Assembly: GCA_963974645.1 (NCBI GenBank)
Contig: CAXBEA010000006.1
Span: 3,857 to 67,856 of the forward strand
Direction: 5' to 3'
Source: Motiliproteus sp963974645
GTDB lineage: Bacteria; Pseudomonadota; Gammaproteobacteria; Pseudomonadales; Balneatricaceae
Length of the DNA: 64,000 nt
Of the stretch, positions 27,748 through 36,856 are shown piece after piece. The position numbers were made by a program, and so were the translations under genes. The notes beneath the pieces are model-generated. The model was given only the letters and a program-made list of their open reading frames with translations, was not told the DNA's origin and made no database searches. Each line of letters starts with the position of its first letter. Positions within the stretch are counted from its first letter, which is position 1.

Positions 27748-28918
27748 ACGCCTACTACTGAGATTAGGGTCCAGCGCCGAACAACCGGTGCACTGGCTGC
27801 ACTGGGATGACGCCCAGCGCCAGGTGCTCGATCAGGGCCAGCTCGGCGCGCTTAGCGATCTTAGCCAACTCACCCCACTGGCGATCCGTATCCCCTGCTA
27901 CGCGCTGGTGTCCAACGCCGCGGTACTCACCACCGAAGTACAGCTACCCAATAACAGCCGTGCGGCGCGTGAGGCGATCCCCTACCAGCTAGAAGAGCAG
28001 CTGTGTGAGGAGATCGAAAAGCTCCACTTTGCCACCGCTGATGCCGTCGCTCCCGGTCGCTACCCGGTCGCGGTGGTCGCCCGCTCGCTGATGGATCTTT
28101 GGCAACAGGGGCTCTTGGCCGCAGGCATCCCGATCCAGAAACTCTGTGTCGATGCGCAATCGATCGCGCTCGTATCCGGGCAGCTGCAACAGCTCCAGCT
28201 ACTGGATCAGACCCTGATCCGCGGTCCTGAAGGAGAGAGTTTCTCCTTCTCCAGCGATCAAGCCGAGTCCTGGCTGACCTTGGCTGAAAATCAACTGGGG
28301 CAGAACGCCGTAGCGCTCGATCAAACAGCCGCAGCAATAGAGCCCCCTATCAAGACAGGGCTAACAACGCTGGCGGAGCGCTTTAATCCCGACACCGCGA
28401 TCGACCTGCTTCAGGGTAATTACAAACTCAGGGATCCGGTTAAACAGCTGCTGCGGGCTTGGAAACTCCCCGCCGTGCTACTCTGCCTGATGATGGCCCT
28501 GGAGGGCGGGCAACTGCTCTGGCAGCAACAGCAGCTCGAGCAGCAGAAACAGCAGCTCGAGCAGCAGATCAGCGCGCTGTTCAGTGCCACCCTGCCTGGC
28601 AGCCGCAAGGTTAATCCTGCTGCACAGCTGGATAATGAACGTAAACAATTGGCACAACGCAGCCGGGGCAGCGAGTTTCTTGATTTGCTGCATAAAAGCT
28701 TACCTGGTTTTAAACCAGGTCGCAGCCTGAGCATCCAAGACCTGGCTTATCAGGCCCAGACCCAAACTCTCATTCTGGAGCTGGAGGCTGATAGCCACGG
28801 CGCACTGGAACGGCTAATTGAAACCCTGTCTCAACAGGGTTTAGCGGCGCAGATCCAGCGTTCTCGGCAGCAGAATGGCCAGGTCAGCGCCCAGATCAGC
28901 ATCAAGGAGGTGTTATGA
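27740..28918 (+). CDS. gspL: Type II secretion protein L
   Basis: Inner-membrane protein linking GspE to the periplasmic parts. The N-terminal actin-like cytoplasmic domain (VLTTEVQLPNNSRAAREAIPYQLEEQL) is followed by one TM (LPAVLLCLMMALEGGQLLW, around residue 245) and a periplasmic ferredoxin-like domain. Just after the TM is a Gln-rich coiled coil made by an exact repeat (QQQLEQQKQQLEQQ). Overlaps gspK by eight bases. Confidence 0.9.
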   Translation: MSERLLLRLGSSAEQPVHWLHWDDAQRQVLDQGQLGALSDLSQLTPLAIRIPCYALVSNAAVLTTEVQLPNNSRAAREAIPYQLEEQLCEEIEKLHFATADAVAPGRYPVAVVARSLMDLWQQGLLAAGIPIQKLCVDAQSIALVSGQLQQLQLLDQTLIRGPEGESFSFSSDQAESWLTLAENQLGQNAVALDQTAAAIEPPIKTGLTTLAERFNPDTAIDLLQGNYKLRDPVKQLLRAWKLPAVLLCLMMALEGGQLLWQQQQLEQQKQQLEQQISALFSATLPGSRKVNPAAQLDNERKQLAQRSRGSEFLDLLHKSLPGFKPGRSLSIQDLAYQAQTQTLILELEADSHGALERLIETLSQQGLAAQIQRSRQQNGQVSAQISIKEVL

Positions 28919-29388
28919 GAGTTAATCGCTGGTACCAAAGTCTGGCTGATCGCGAGAAAATTCTGGTTGCGTTGGGCAGCAGCTGCGGCTTGATTCTGCT
29001 GCTGTTGTTGCTTATCTGGCGGCCACTGACCGCATTCAACCAGCAACTAGAAACGCAAATCAGCAGTAAAGCCCGTCAGCTGGCAACGATGCAACAGGCC
29101 GCGCAACAGATAGCGCACTATCGCCAGACCAGCCAAGGACAAACGGGGACTGGATCGCTGCAGCAGCGGGTTACCCATACCGCAAGCTCGCTGAGAGTTA
29201 GCCTGACAAGAATGCAGAGCAGCAACGAGCAGACCCTACAACTCTGGATCGATCGGGTGGAGTTTAACAGCCTGCTGCAACTGATCGATCAGCTATCACA
29301 ACAGGGGGTAGCACTCGACAAACTCAACCTGCAACCGCTGCCTGAGATCGGTTACAGTAAAGCCAGACTGACGTTGATTGAGTTATAA
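28915..29388 (+). CDS. gspM: Type II secretion protein M
   Basis: Small bitopic inner-membrane protein partnering GspL: cytoplasmic N-tail (WYQSLADREKILVALG), TM (LILLLLLLIWRPL), coiled coil, and a ferredoxin-like C-terminal domain. 157 aa. Last gene of the operon; the next gene is convergent. Confidence 0.9.
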   Translation: MRVNRWYQSLADREKILVALGSSCGLILLLLLLIWRPLTAFNQQLETQISSKARQLATMQQAAQQIAHYRQTSQGQTGTGSLQQRVTHTASSLRVSLTRMQSSNEQTLQLWIDRVEFNSLLQLIDQLSQQGVALDKLNLQPLPEIGYSKARLTLIEL

Positions 29389-29447
29389 AAGAGCACAGAT
29401 CAGAAAACCGCACTGCAATCATCCCAGCCTAGTAGTTATCCTAGTAT

Positions 29448-29924
29448 CTAAAGCCTTATTCCGTTTGTCGGGTCTCCCTCAGACAGCATCTGCTTTAGGA
29501 TTTCACGCGCCTCAACCCCCGGCACGATGCCGCTCAGTTCTCCCTCAAGCACCGTCGCACCCTGCTCTTTAGTGATACTTACTACGGCTTTAGCCCGGCC
29601 CCGTTGATCCAGTGCCGTGATCAGCCAACTGCAGGTGATCGTTTCGCCCACATACACAGGTCCTTTGAAACGGAAGTTCATCGTTGAAGCCAGCCAGCCA
29701 ATCTGGCCACCAATTTCAGTCGCCAGGCTTGCCGTTAACAGCCCGTGGCAAATCGGCGCCGAAAAGTTTTTGGCTTCAGCAAAGCGGGTGTCGAAATGGA
29801 CCGGGTTATAGTCACGCGATAGCCTGGCGAAATCCCCAACTTCCTCATCGGTAAAGGTTCGGGTGATAGTGAACCCATCCCCGACTTTAAGGCCATCTGC
29901 GGCCCGCTGTCTAAAATCCTGCAT
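29448..29924 (-). CDS. MaoC-like (R)-specific enoyl-CoA hydratase
   Basis: A 158-aa HotDog-fold protein with the catalytic pair of MaoC hydratases: the Asp and His in RDYNPVHFD (hydratase-2 motif), followed by CHGLLTASLATEIGGQIG. Expected to hydrate trans-2-enoyl-CoA, as in fatty acid or PHA metabolism. The gene lies 42 bases after the MFS gene on the same strand, probably co-transcribed. Confidence 0.87.
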   Translation of the reverse strand: MQDFRQRAADGLKVGDGFTITRTFTDEEVGDFARLSRDYNPVHFDTRFAEAKNFSAPICHGLLTASLATEIGGQIGWLASTMNFRFKGPVYVGETITCSWLITALDQRGRAKAVVSITKEQGATVLEGELSGIVPGVEAREILKQMLSEGDPTNGIRL

Positions 29925-29966
29925 CGCTAAAAGATCCTTGGCTGAATGATCACTAATGACTAAACC

Positions 29967-31217
29967 CTATTCAGGTTTTTGTTCCACCTCTTCCTGTGCT
30001 GCCTGATACAACTCGTCGGAGGTGAACTGGGTGCCTGGTTGAGGCACGAAGGGCACTTTAGGCTGCTCTCGTGGTTTGAACGCGTGCGCCACACTGTAGA
30101 TCGCCAGCACCATGGCCACGATGCCATTGAAGGTAAAGAGCCCCTGCGGGCCCAGCTCACCCATCATCCAGCCGGCTACCAACGGCCCTACCACCGCGCC
30201 TATACCGAACCCGGCCAACAGCGCTCCCGAGGTCTGCATCCGCCGCTCCGGATCACCCCAGTCATTGGCATGCGCGGCACTCAACGAATAGATGGTGAAA
30301 GAGAGACAGCCATAGACAAAGCTCCCTCCCAGCAACCAGACTAATGCGACCTCCTGTTCGACCAAAATCACCAGTACTAAACAGGCCAGCGCCAACACTA
30401 CCGAGACACCGGCAATGACCAAACGTCGCTCAACCCGATCGGAGTAACGCCCGATAGGCATCTGCAGCACCAATCCGCCCAGAATACCCACCGCCATAAA
30501 CAGTGATATCTGCTCGATACTAAAGCCAACCTCGGTGCCGAACAACGGCCCCATAGTATAGAAAGCCGCGTTCATCAGCCCGGCGGCAAGTGAGCCATAG
30601 AAACCTACCGGCGAGGCCCGCAGCATCGGTGAGATTCGCAGCGGGCCCGGTGGTTCCGGCAGCGGCGCATGGGTACGGGTAAGCAATACCGGCAACAACG
30701 ACAGCGAGAAGATAATCGAGGCCAGGGTGAACAGGCGAAAACCACCCGGATCATCCAGCATCAGCAGCAGCTGCGCCGAGCCTGCACCCAGGTAGTTGAT
30801 AAACATGTAGATCGACAGAACAGCACCGCGGTTATTATTCTCTACCCGGGCGTTGAGCCAGCTCTCGGTCACCACGATCAATCCCGCCATGCTGAATCCG
30901 GCGATCAATCGCAGCCCCATCCACAGCGGCGGTGAGACAAACAGGTTATGGATCAGCGGGGTAATAGACAGCAGCGAGGCAAAAACCCCGAACGCCCGGA
31001 TATGACCTACCTGATTGACCACGCTGGCAGCGTACCGGGCACCCACAAACAGCCCCAGATAATAGCCCCCCATCACCACCCCGATCAGCAGTGACGAGAA
31101 CCCCTCCATCTCGGTACGAAGACTCAGCAGGGTAGTGAATAAACCATTGGCAAGCAGCAAAAAGCCATAACTGAGCAGCAATGCCAGCAGTTGACGCAGA
31201 GAGTGCAGAACCGGCAT
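29967..31217 (-). CDS. MFS transporter, YcaD-like
   Basis: 416-aa inner-membrane transporter with about 12 helices, of the YcaD/MFS subfamily (WLNARVENNNRGAVLSIYMFINYLGAGSAQ and GRYSDRVERR motifs, a variant of the MFS A-loop). The substrate is unknown. The 5' side has an inverted repeat, GAAATAGC/GCTATTTC at 31251-31279, and a 15-bp tandem repeat just upstream of the start. Confidence 0.85.
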   Translation of the reverse strand: MPVLHSLRQLLALLLSYGFLLLANGLFTTLLSLRTEMEGFSSLLIGVVMGGYYLGLFVGARYAASVVNQVGHIRAFGVFASLLSITPLIHNLFVSPPLWMGLRLIAGFSMAGLIVVTESWLNARVENNNRGAVLSIYMFINYLGAGSAQLLLMLDDPGGFRLFTLASIIFSLSLLPVLLTRTHAPLPEPPGPLRISPMLRASPVGFYGSLAAGLMNAAFYTMGPLFGTEVGFSIEQISLFMAVGILGGLVLQMPIGRYSDRVERRLVIAGVSVVLALACLVLVILVEQEVALVWLLGGSFVYGCLSFTIYSLSAAHANDWGDPERRMQTSGALLAGFGIGAVVGPLVAGWMMGELGPQGLFTFNGIVAMVLAIYSVAHAFKPREQPKVPFVPQPGTQFTSDELYQAAQEEVEQKPE

Positions 31218-31375
31218 CGATTACCTCGCGGGGATGCTAGAATCAGGTTTGAAATAGCTATCCTTGGAATGGCTATTTCGACAGAAAGAATTTCAACAGA
31301 AAGAATTTCGAAAAAAGCCATTAAAACATAAAATCGCCTAAAGCTATCTCCCGTAAGCGACCTTCTGTTTAAACG

Positions 31376-31399
31376 AAAAAACCGGGCCTAGGCCCGGTT
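31376..31399 (-). terminator. Rho-independent terminator of the quinoprotein gene
   Basis: On the minus strand, a GC-rich stem (ACCGGGCC/GGCCCGGT, two-base loop) is followed by a run of T. It lies 65 bases after the stop of the PQQ dehydrogenase gene. Confidence 0.85.
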
Positions 31400-31463
31400 A
31401 TAAACACTGTATAAGCAACAGAGCCAGGCTCAGTAACTTATACAGGTACTGCTTCTGATCAAC

Positions 31464-33242
31464 TTAGCGTGCTGCTAGCTCATCTTTCTTGGGCAGTTTG
31501 AACGTCCACACCATACCGCCCTGATTTAGGTCTTTAACCCGCTTAGCAACTTCGCCACCCCAGAGAGGGACCGCGCCACCCCAGCCGGAGACGATGGCGA
31601 GATACTGTTCGCCATCCTGTTCCCAGGTAATCGGCGAGCCGACAATCCCTGAGCCAGTATTAAAGCGATACTTCATCTCGCCCGACTTGGCATCAAACGC
31701 CATCAGGTAACCTTCGGGGTTGCCGGTAAAGACCAGTCCACCTGCCGTTGCCAACACCCCACCCCACAGCGGCGCGTTGTTCTCATAACGCCACACCTCT
31801 TTGCCAGTTTTGGGATCGATCGCCTTCAACACGCCAATATAGGCTTCGTTGATCGGCTTGATGGTGAAGCCTGCGCCCAGATAAGCCGCACCCTTCTTAT
31901 ACGCGGTCGGCTCGTTCCAGATATCCATCTCCCACTCGTTGGAGGGTACATAGAAATAACCGGTGTCCTGTGAATAGGCCATCGGCATCCAGTTCTTGCC
32001 ACCTAAGAATGCAGGCGCTGCAACTACCGACGAACCCTTCTTGCCATCGGCCGCTGCAGTAGGATTACCCGGACGGAAATCATCGTTATAGATAGGACGT
32101 CCGTTCTTATCTAGCCCTTTGGCCCAGCTGATCTTATCGACGAACGGGAAGCCGCGGATAAAGTCACCGTTGGTCCGATTGAGTACGTAGAAGAAGCCGT
32201 TACGATCGGCCGTAGCTGCCGCCTTAACGGTTTTGCCAGCCTCTTTGTAGTCAAACGAGATCAGTTCATTAACCCCGTCATAATCCCAGCCGTCGTGCGG
32301 GGTGGTCTGGAAGTGCCAGACGATCTTGCCGGTATCTGGATTGATCGCCAGACGCGAGGAGCTGTAGAGGTTATCCCCTGGACGCAGATGCGAGTTCCAG
32401 GGAGCAGGGTTACCGGTGCCGAAGAACATCAGCCCCGTATCAGGATCGTAGGTGCCGCCGAGCCAGGTTGCCGCGCCACCCGACTTCCATAGATCACCCG
32501 GCCAGGTTTTACCGGCCTCGCCACCCGTGATGCCATTCTCCTTGCCATTGAGGTAGCCCATATGCCCCTCGACCGTAGGCCGGGTCCAGACCACATCACC
32601 GGTCATGGCATCATAGGCTTCGACCTTGCCGACAATTCCAAACTCACCTCCGGAAACCCCGGTAATGACCTTGCCCTTGACCACGATAGGCGCGGCAGAG
32701 ATGGAGTAACCGGCCTTATAGTCTGCCACTTTCTTCTTCCACACCGTCTTGCCGGTGTCTTTATTGAGTGCCACCAGCTTGGCGTCTAGGGTGCCGAAGA
32801 TCACCAGGTCGTCGTATAGGGCGACGCCACGGTTGATTACGTCACAGCAAGGCATGATATTTTCAGGCAAGCGGGCATCATACTGCCAGAGCTCATCGCC
32901 ACTCTTAATGTCGATCGCGAACACCCGCGAGTAGGAGCCGGTGACGTACATCACCCCATCCTTAACCATCGGCTGGGATTCCTGGCCGCGCTGCTTTTCG
33001 CCGCCAAACGAGAAGCCCCAGACTGGACGCAGATCCTGTACCGTATCGCCATTGACCTTGGCCAAGGAGCTGAACCTCTGTCCACGAAGCCCCATGCCAT
33101 TGGTGACGACATCTTGCGTCGTTGCCTGGTCCTTGAGGATATCCTGGTCGGTTACCTTGGCCTGCGTCAGGCCCGTCATGGACATGGCCGCGACCAGCGA
33201 GGTCAGTGCCAGCCCTTTGAGGCCATAACTTTGATATTTCAT
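31464..33242 (-). CDS. PQQ-dependent alcohol dehydrogenase, predicted lanthanide type
   Basis: Periplasmic quinoprotein of the methanol/ethanol dehydrogenase family: signal peptide (cleaved near residue 28), then an eight-bladed propeller with tryptophan-docking repeats such as GTGNPAPWNSH and GNPEGYLMAFDAKSGEMKYRF. A vicinal disulfide is at Cys132-Cys133 (MPCCDVINRG). Metal and catalytic residues are Glu200, Asn278, Asp320 and, two residues on, Asp322 (WDYDGVNE). An Asp at that position is typical of lanthanide enzymes such as XoxF and PedH; calcium enzymes have Ala, Ser or Thr. There is no C-terminal cytochrome domain, so a separate cytochrome is needed. ATG 33242 has AGGAG; the 39 residues upstream are not part of the protein. 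Subgroup (ethanol or other alcohol) is inferred. Confidence 0.92.
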   Translation of the reverse strand: MKYQSYGLKGLALTSLVAAMSMTGLTQAKVTDQDILKDQATTQDVVTNGMGLRGQRFSSLAKVNGDTVQDLRPVWGFSFGGEKQRGQESQPMVKDGVMYVTGSYSRVFAIDIKSGDELWQYDARLPENIMPCCDVINRGVALYDDLVIFGTLDAKLVALNKDTGKTVWKKKVADYKAGYSISAAPIVVKGKVITGVSGGEFGIVGKVEAYDAMTGDVVWTRPTVEGHMGYLNGKENGITGGEAGKTWPGDLWKSGGAATWLGGTYDPDTGLMFFGTGNPAPWNSHLRPGDNLYSSSRLAINPDTGKIVWHFQTTPHDGWDYDGVNELISFDYKEAGKTVKAAATADRNGFFYVLNRTNGDFIRGFPFVDKISWAKGLDKNGRPIYNDDFRPGNPTAAADGKKGSSVVAAPAFLGGKNWMPMAYSQDTGYFYVPSNEWEMDIWNEPTAYKKGAAYLGAGFTIKPINEAYIGVLKAIDPKTGKEVWRYENNAPLWGGVLATAGGLVFTGNPEGYLMAFDAKSGEMKYRFNTGSGIVGSPITWEQDGEQYLAIVSGWGGAVPLWGGEVAKRVKDLNQGGMVWTFKLPKKDELAAR

Positions 33243-33263
33243 CGCATTCTCCTTTGAGGATGT

Positions 33264-33279
33264 TCTTATTCGAATAAGA
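33264..33279. promoter_or_regulatory. 16-bp perfect palindrome in the leader of the quinoprotein gene
   Basis: TCTTATTCGAATAAGA is its own reverse complement and lies 21 bases before the start codon, between promoter and ribosome binding site. It could be an operator or an RNA hairpin; no regulator is assigned. Confidence 0.5.
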
Positions 33280-33744
33280 TCGATCACCCCGACCCCGCTG
33301 CGTACGCGCAAGGGTCTGATGATGGGTACCATTCTTGTTTGGCAGCTAAAAACCAACAATCCAACTTGGGGGGCGGTTTTCTACTCTCTTGGTAGTAGTA
33401 CTGCGGCAATCATCGCTTGATCGGCCCAGGTATTTTTCTGCGAGCCACAAAACTCAACCATGATGCCAGCGCCTATTTGATCGCTAAATTCCAGCGCGTC
33501 GGTAAAGGAATTTTTTTCATTAAAGACTCTGCTGCAACAGTTTACGCAGCCCACACGATCTGGCCGCCGTGTCCCGTTTTGTGTTTAACGAAGGCCAACA
33601 GATCACCCGTTGATGACCGTGCCACGCCAGGTGATGAGGTAGATGCCTACCGAGGCCAATACAGTGTTCAACAGATTTAAATTAAATACCCTCTAAATTC
33701 ATTGAATTAAAATTCTAACCCTCTTATACTGCACGTCGCAACGA
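33280..33744. other. Intergenic region between the quinoprotein and TonB receptor genes
   Basis: Divergent spacer of about 550 bp in all. It holds the partial third copy of the dispersed repeat (33445-33479). No convincing gene: the open frames here have no homology and poor start sites. A C-rich block (near 33370) lies upstream of the quinoprotein gene on the minus strand. Confidence 0.4.
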
Positions 33745-33747
33745 GAA

Positions 33748-33762
33748 TGGTTCGTATTACCA
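33748..33762 (+). promoter_or_regulatory. Candidate Fur box before the TonB receptor
   Basis: TGGTTCGTATTACCA matches 10 of 14 defined positions of the 7-1-7 Fur motif (TGATAAT-N-ATTATCA) and is the centre of a larger inverted repeat. It ends 34 bases before the receptor start. Iron control is therefore plausible but not shown. Confidence 0.5.
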
Positions 33763-33796
33763 TTCGTACTCACATTCCTACTGGAAAAACTTCACA

Positions 33797-35947
33797 ATGA
33801 AATTCAAACTATCCGCTTTATCTGTAGCCGTCTCCATCGCCTGCTCCACATCTGCGTTTGCTGAATTAGATCAGGTCAGTGTGATCGGCAGCCAGGAAGC
33901 CGCCAATGCCACAGCGGGAGCCGCGACCTACATCGGTGAGCAAGAGCTGGAGCGCTTCGAATACACCGACATCAATCGTATTCTTAATTCCGTTTCCGGG
34001 GTCTACCTGAGAGAAGAGGATGGCTATGGACTACGCCCCAACATCGGGATCCGTGGTTCAGGGACAGAGCGTTCCGGTAAAATCACCCTGATGGAAGATG
34101 GTATCCTGATTGCGCCGGCACCTTATGCGTCACCCTCCGCCTATTATTTTCCAACCGCGGCCCGGATGCAGGCGATAGAGGTAATTAAAGGCCCAGGTGC
34201 GGTTAAATACGGTCCGCGCACGACCGGTGGTGCAATCAACATGGTTTCCCGCCAGATTCCTGAAGGCGACCAGGCGGTGGTAGATATTGCCGCAGGTTCT
34301 GATAACGCACGTAAAGCGCATATCTACGGCGGTACCTCAACTGACCGCGTGGGAGCGGTCGTCGAAGTACTACGCCAGGAAACCGATGGCTTTAAAGAGC
34401 TGGATAATGGTGGCGACACCGGTTTCAACAAAAACGACTATCTGGCCAAGCTTCGTCTGAACTCTGATGCCGACGCCCGGTTTCAGCAGGAGGTGGAATT
34501 CAAGATTCAGAAATCTGATGAAACCTCCAACGCATCCTATCTGGGACTGACCGCGGCAGACTTCGAGGCTGACCCCTATCGTCGTTATGCCGGCTCTCAG
34601 AAAGATGTAATGAATACTGACCAGCAGTCGCTGTCGTTGAGTCACTACATCCAACTGCGCGACAATGTCGAGCTGGACACCGTTATCTACCGCAACACCT
34701 TCTCCCGTAATTGGTACAAGCTGGATAAGGTCGGCGGGGTTTCAATATCCAACCTGTTGGCAGACCCGGTCACCCATGCAGCTGCGTTCGACGTGGCCAG
34801 CGGTAACGGTGACGACGCTACCTTGCTGGGTGTTAAAGCTAACAATCGTGATTATTACGCGCAGGGAGTGCAGTCTACCGCCCGCATTGAACTGGCTAAC
34901 CATGAGCTTGAGGTGGGGCTCCGTTATCATAAAGATGCGATGGATCGCTTCCAGTGGCTGGACCAATACACGATGGATAGCAACGGTTTGATGACGTTGG
35001 CGACAGCGGGTACACCCGGAGATGACTCTAACCGTATTGAATCCGCCGAAGCAAAATCGGTTTTTATTGAAGACCAGGTCAACCTTGGTGCCCTCAATGT
35101 AACTGCTGGCGTCCGTTATGAAACCGTAGACACCAAGAAAGAGGATTGGGGAAAAACCGACTCCGGCCGTGACAATGCAGCCACCGTTACCACCGGTAAG
35201 TCTTCTGCGGTCATTCCTGGCATCGCCCTTACGTACCAGTTGAATCCGAATTTGGTGCTGTTGGGTGGTGTCCATAAAGGCTGGCAGCCAGCAGCTGTGG
35301 CAAAGGCAACCGATAAAGATGAGGAGAGCACCAACTACGAGCTGGGCCTGCGTTACGCAGAAGCCAACTTTAACGGTGAGATCATCGCTTTCTATAACGA
35401 CTACAACAACCTGGTGGGTTCCTGTACGGCATCCAGCGGTGCTGATTGTGACATCGGTGATGAGTTTGATGGCGACGCTGTGACGGTTGAAGGGGTTGAG
35501 CTGAACCTGGGGTATCAGCTACACACACTGGGCGCACGCTTCCCCCTAAAGGCCGCTTACACCTATACCACCTCTGAGTTCCAGACCAGCTTTGACAGTG
35601 ACTTCTTTGGCGATGTCTCCGCCGGTGATGAGCTGCCCGATATGCCGAAGCACATGCTCTACGTGTCTGCCGGGATTGAGAAAGGTTTTTTTGCAGCAAC
35701 CCTGGCAGCAAAATACACCTCTGATATGCGAGCCGATGCCGGTTCAGGCGCGATTGACCCTAATGTTGATGTGAAAGCACACACCGTGTTTGATCTGGCC
35801 GCCAATTACGCCCTGAGTCAAGATGCAGCGGTTTATCTGACCGTCGAAAACTTGCTGGATAAAGAGTATGCTGCAGCCGGAAAGCCCGCAGGTCTGCGCC
35901 CGGGGAAACCCCGTACGTTGATGGCCGGACTTAAGTACAGCTTCTGA
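33797..35947 (+). CDS. TonB-dependent receptor, FecA-like
   Basis: Outer-membrane 716-aa receptor: signal peptide, TonB box (DQVSVIG at about residues 26-32), plug domain with NPNIG-type block (LRPNIGIRGSGTERSGKITLMEDGILIAPAPYASPSAYYFP), then 22-strand barrel ending in the terminal Phe (LKYSF). The TERSGKITLMEDG block is typical of the FecA (COG4772) group, which binds ferric citrate and other metal chelates. Loops have acidic stretches (DIGDEFDGDA, DSDFFGDVSAGDE). It stands divergent from a quinoprotein predicted to need lanthanide and upstream of its own TonB machinery, so both metallophore and siderophore roles are possible. Confidence 0.9.
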   Translation: MKFKLSALSVAVSIACSTSAFAELDQVSVIGSQEAANATAGAATYIGEQELERFEYTDINRILNSVSGVYLREEDGYGLRPNIGIRGSGTERSGKITLMEDGILIAPAPYASPSAYYFPTAARMQAIEVIKGPGAVKYGPRTTGGAINMVSRQIPEGDQAVVDIAAGSDNARKAHIYGGTSTDRVGAVVEVLRQETDGFKELDNGGDTGFNKNDYLAKLRLNSDADARFQQEVEFKIQKSDETSNASYLGLTAADFEADPYRRYAGSQKDVMNTDQQSLSLSHYIQLRDNVELDTVIYRNTFSRNWYKLDKVGGVSISNLLADPVTHAAAFDVASGNGDDATLLGVKANNRDYYAQGVQSTARIELANHELEVGLRYHKDAMDRFQWLDQYTMDSNGLMTLATAGTPGDDSNRIESAEAKSVFIEDQVNLGALNVTAGVRYETVDTKKEDWGKTDSGRDNAATVTTGKSSAVIPGIALTYQLNPNLVLLGGVHKGWQPAAVAKATDKDEESTNYELGLRYAEANFNGEIIAFYNDYNNLVGSCTASSGADCDIGDEFDGDAVTVEGVELNLGYQLHTLGARFPLKAAYTYTTSEFQTSFDSDFFGDVSAGDELPDMPKHMLYVSAGIEKGFFAATLAAKYTSDMRADAGSGAIDPNVDVKAHTVFDLAANYALSQDAAVYLTVENLLDKEYAAAGKPAGLRPGKPRTLMAGLKYSF

Positions 35948-35977
35948 TCTGCTGTCATCTACATCGGGTAACGCTCG

Positions 35978-36017
35978 ATGCCCCTGGAGTCCGCCCTCTT
36001 CCGGCCTCCAGGGGCAT
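35978..36017 (+). terminator. Stem-loop between the receptor and the TonB operon
   Basis: ATGCCCCTGGAG pairs with CTCCAGGGGCAT (12 bp perfect, 16-nt loop). The pyrimidine tail after it is only weakly T-rich. It may lower read-through into the following operon. Confidence 0.6.
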
Positions 36018-36085
36018 TGGCCGTTTCTCCTCCCCAACAACACTCAGGATCGGGCTACAGCAGCCTCGCAGCACAGGTTTTTTCC

Positions 36086-36853
36086 ATGTTTAAGTATCTC
36101 GTTGTACCGGGCAGGCTCGCGTTATATCCCTTGCTCTTCACCCTGTCCCTTCAGGTACAGGCCGCCTCCCTGAATCAACTGCTGGATATCAAACAGCAGG
36201 AAAATGGCGAAAGTCGTCAGACCCAGCAGCGGGTCGAGGAGATCGATGATCAAAAGCAGCGCCTGATCGAACACTATCGCCAGCAGGCGCTGGAGCTGGA
36301 CCGGGTGGAGCGCGCTAACCAGAGCCTGGCAAAAATGGTCGCGGGCCAAACAAAGATGCAAGACGAGTTCGCCGTTAAAGTGGCCCGGATTGATGCGACC
36401 CAACGTCATATCACACCCATGATGGCGGATATGGTCGACGCTCTGGAGCAGTTTGTCCGCCTGGATCTGCCGTTCCTCGCCGAAGAGCGTGCCTTGCGGG
36501 CCGAGGCCCTGCGGCAGATTCTGGAAGACCCCAGTGTCAACCAATCCACCCGCTATGCGCGGATTCTGGATGCCTATCAGATTGAATCCGATTATGGCCG
36601 CAGCCTGGAAGCCTACCAGGGAAAAATCACCCTGGAGAACAGCGTGCGTACGGTTACCCTCCTGAGAGTCGGGCGCATCGGCCTCTACTACCTAAGCCTT
36701 GATGGCACCCAGGCCGGTCACTGGGAGGGTAAATCCAAACAGTGGCGATCTCTGCCAACCTCCCAGCTGTCCAGCCTGAAAAAAGGGGTCCTGATTGCCC
36801 AAAAAAGAGCAACCCAGGATCTGTTGAACCTTCCTGTCACTGTCACGGAATAA
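36086..36853 (+). CDS. DUF3450 periplasmic protein
   Basis: A 255-aa exported coiled-coil protein (signal peptide ending VQA, then QTQQRVEEIDDQKQRLIEHYRQQALELDRVERANQSL) with the DUF3450 C-terminal part (LRVGRIGLYYLSLDGTQAGHWEG). Such proteins regularly precede TtpC in TonB2-type operons. Function is not established. ATG 36086 (MFKYLV) puts the signal peptide in place; the ORF could extend to 35978 but that part overlaps the hairpin. Confidence 0.85.
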   Translation: MFKYLVVPGRLALYPLLFTLSLQVQAASLNQLLDIKQQENGESRQTQQRVEEIDDQKQRLIEHYRQQALELDRVERANQSLAKMVAGQTKMQDEFAVKVARIDATQRHITPMMADMVDALEQFVRLDLPFLAEERALRAEALRQILEDPSVNQSTRYARILDAYQIESDYGRSLEAYQGKITLENSVRTVTLLRVGRIGLYYLSLDGTQAGHWEGKSKQWRSLPTSQLSSLKKGVLIAQKRATQDLLNLPVTVTE

Positions 36854-36856
36854 ACA

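Noticed and set aside
33243..33359. N-terminal extension of the quinoprotein
   Set aside because: It would place a non-signal segment before a good signal peptide, and ATG 33242 has AGGAG.
33417..33680. 87-codon frame between the quinoprotein and receptor genes
   Set aside because: No homology recognised, and it includes the partial repeat copy at 33445-33479.
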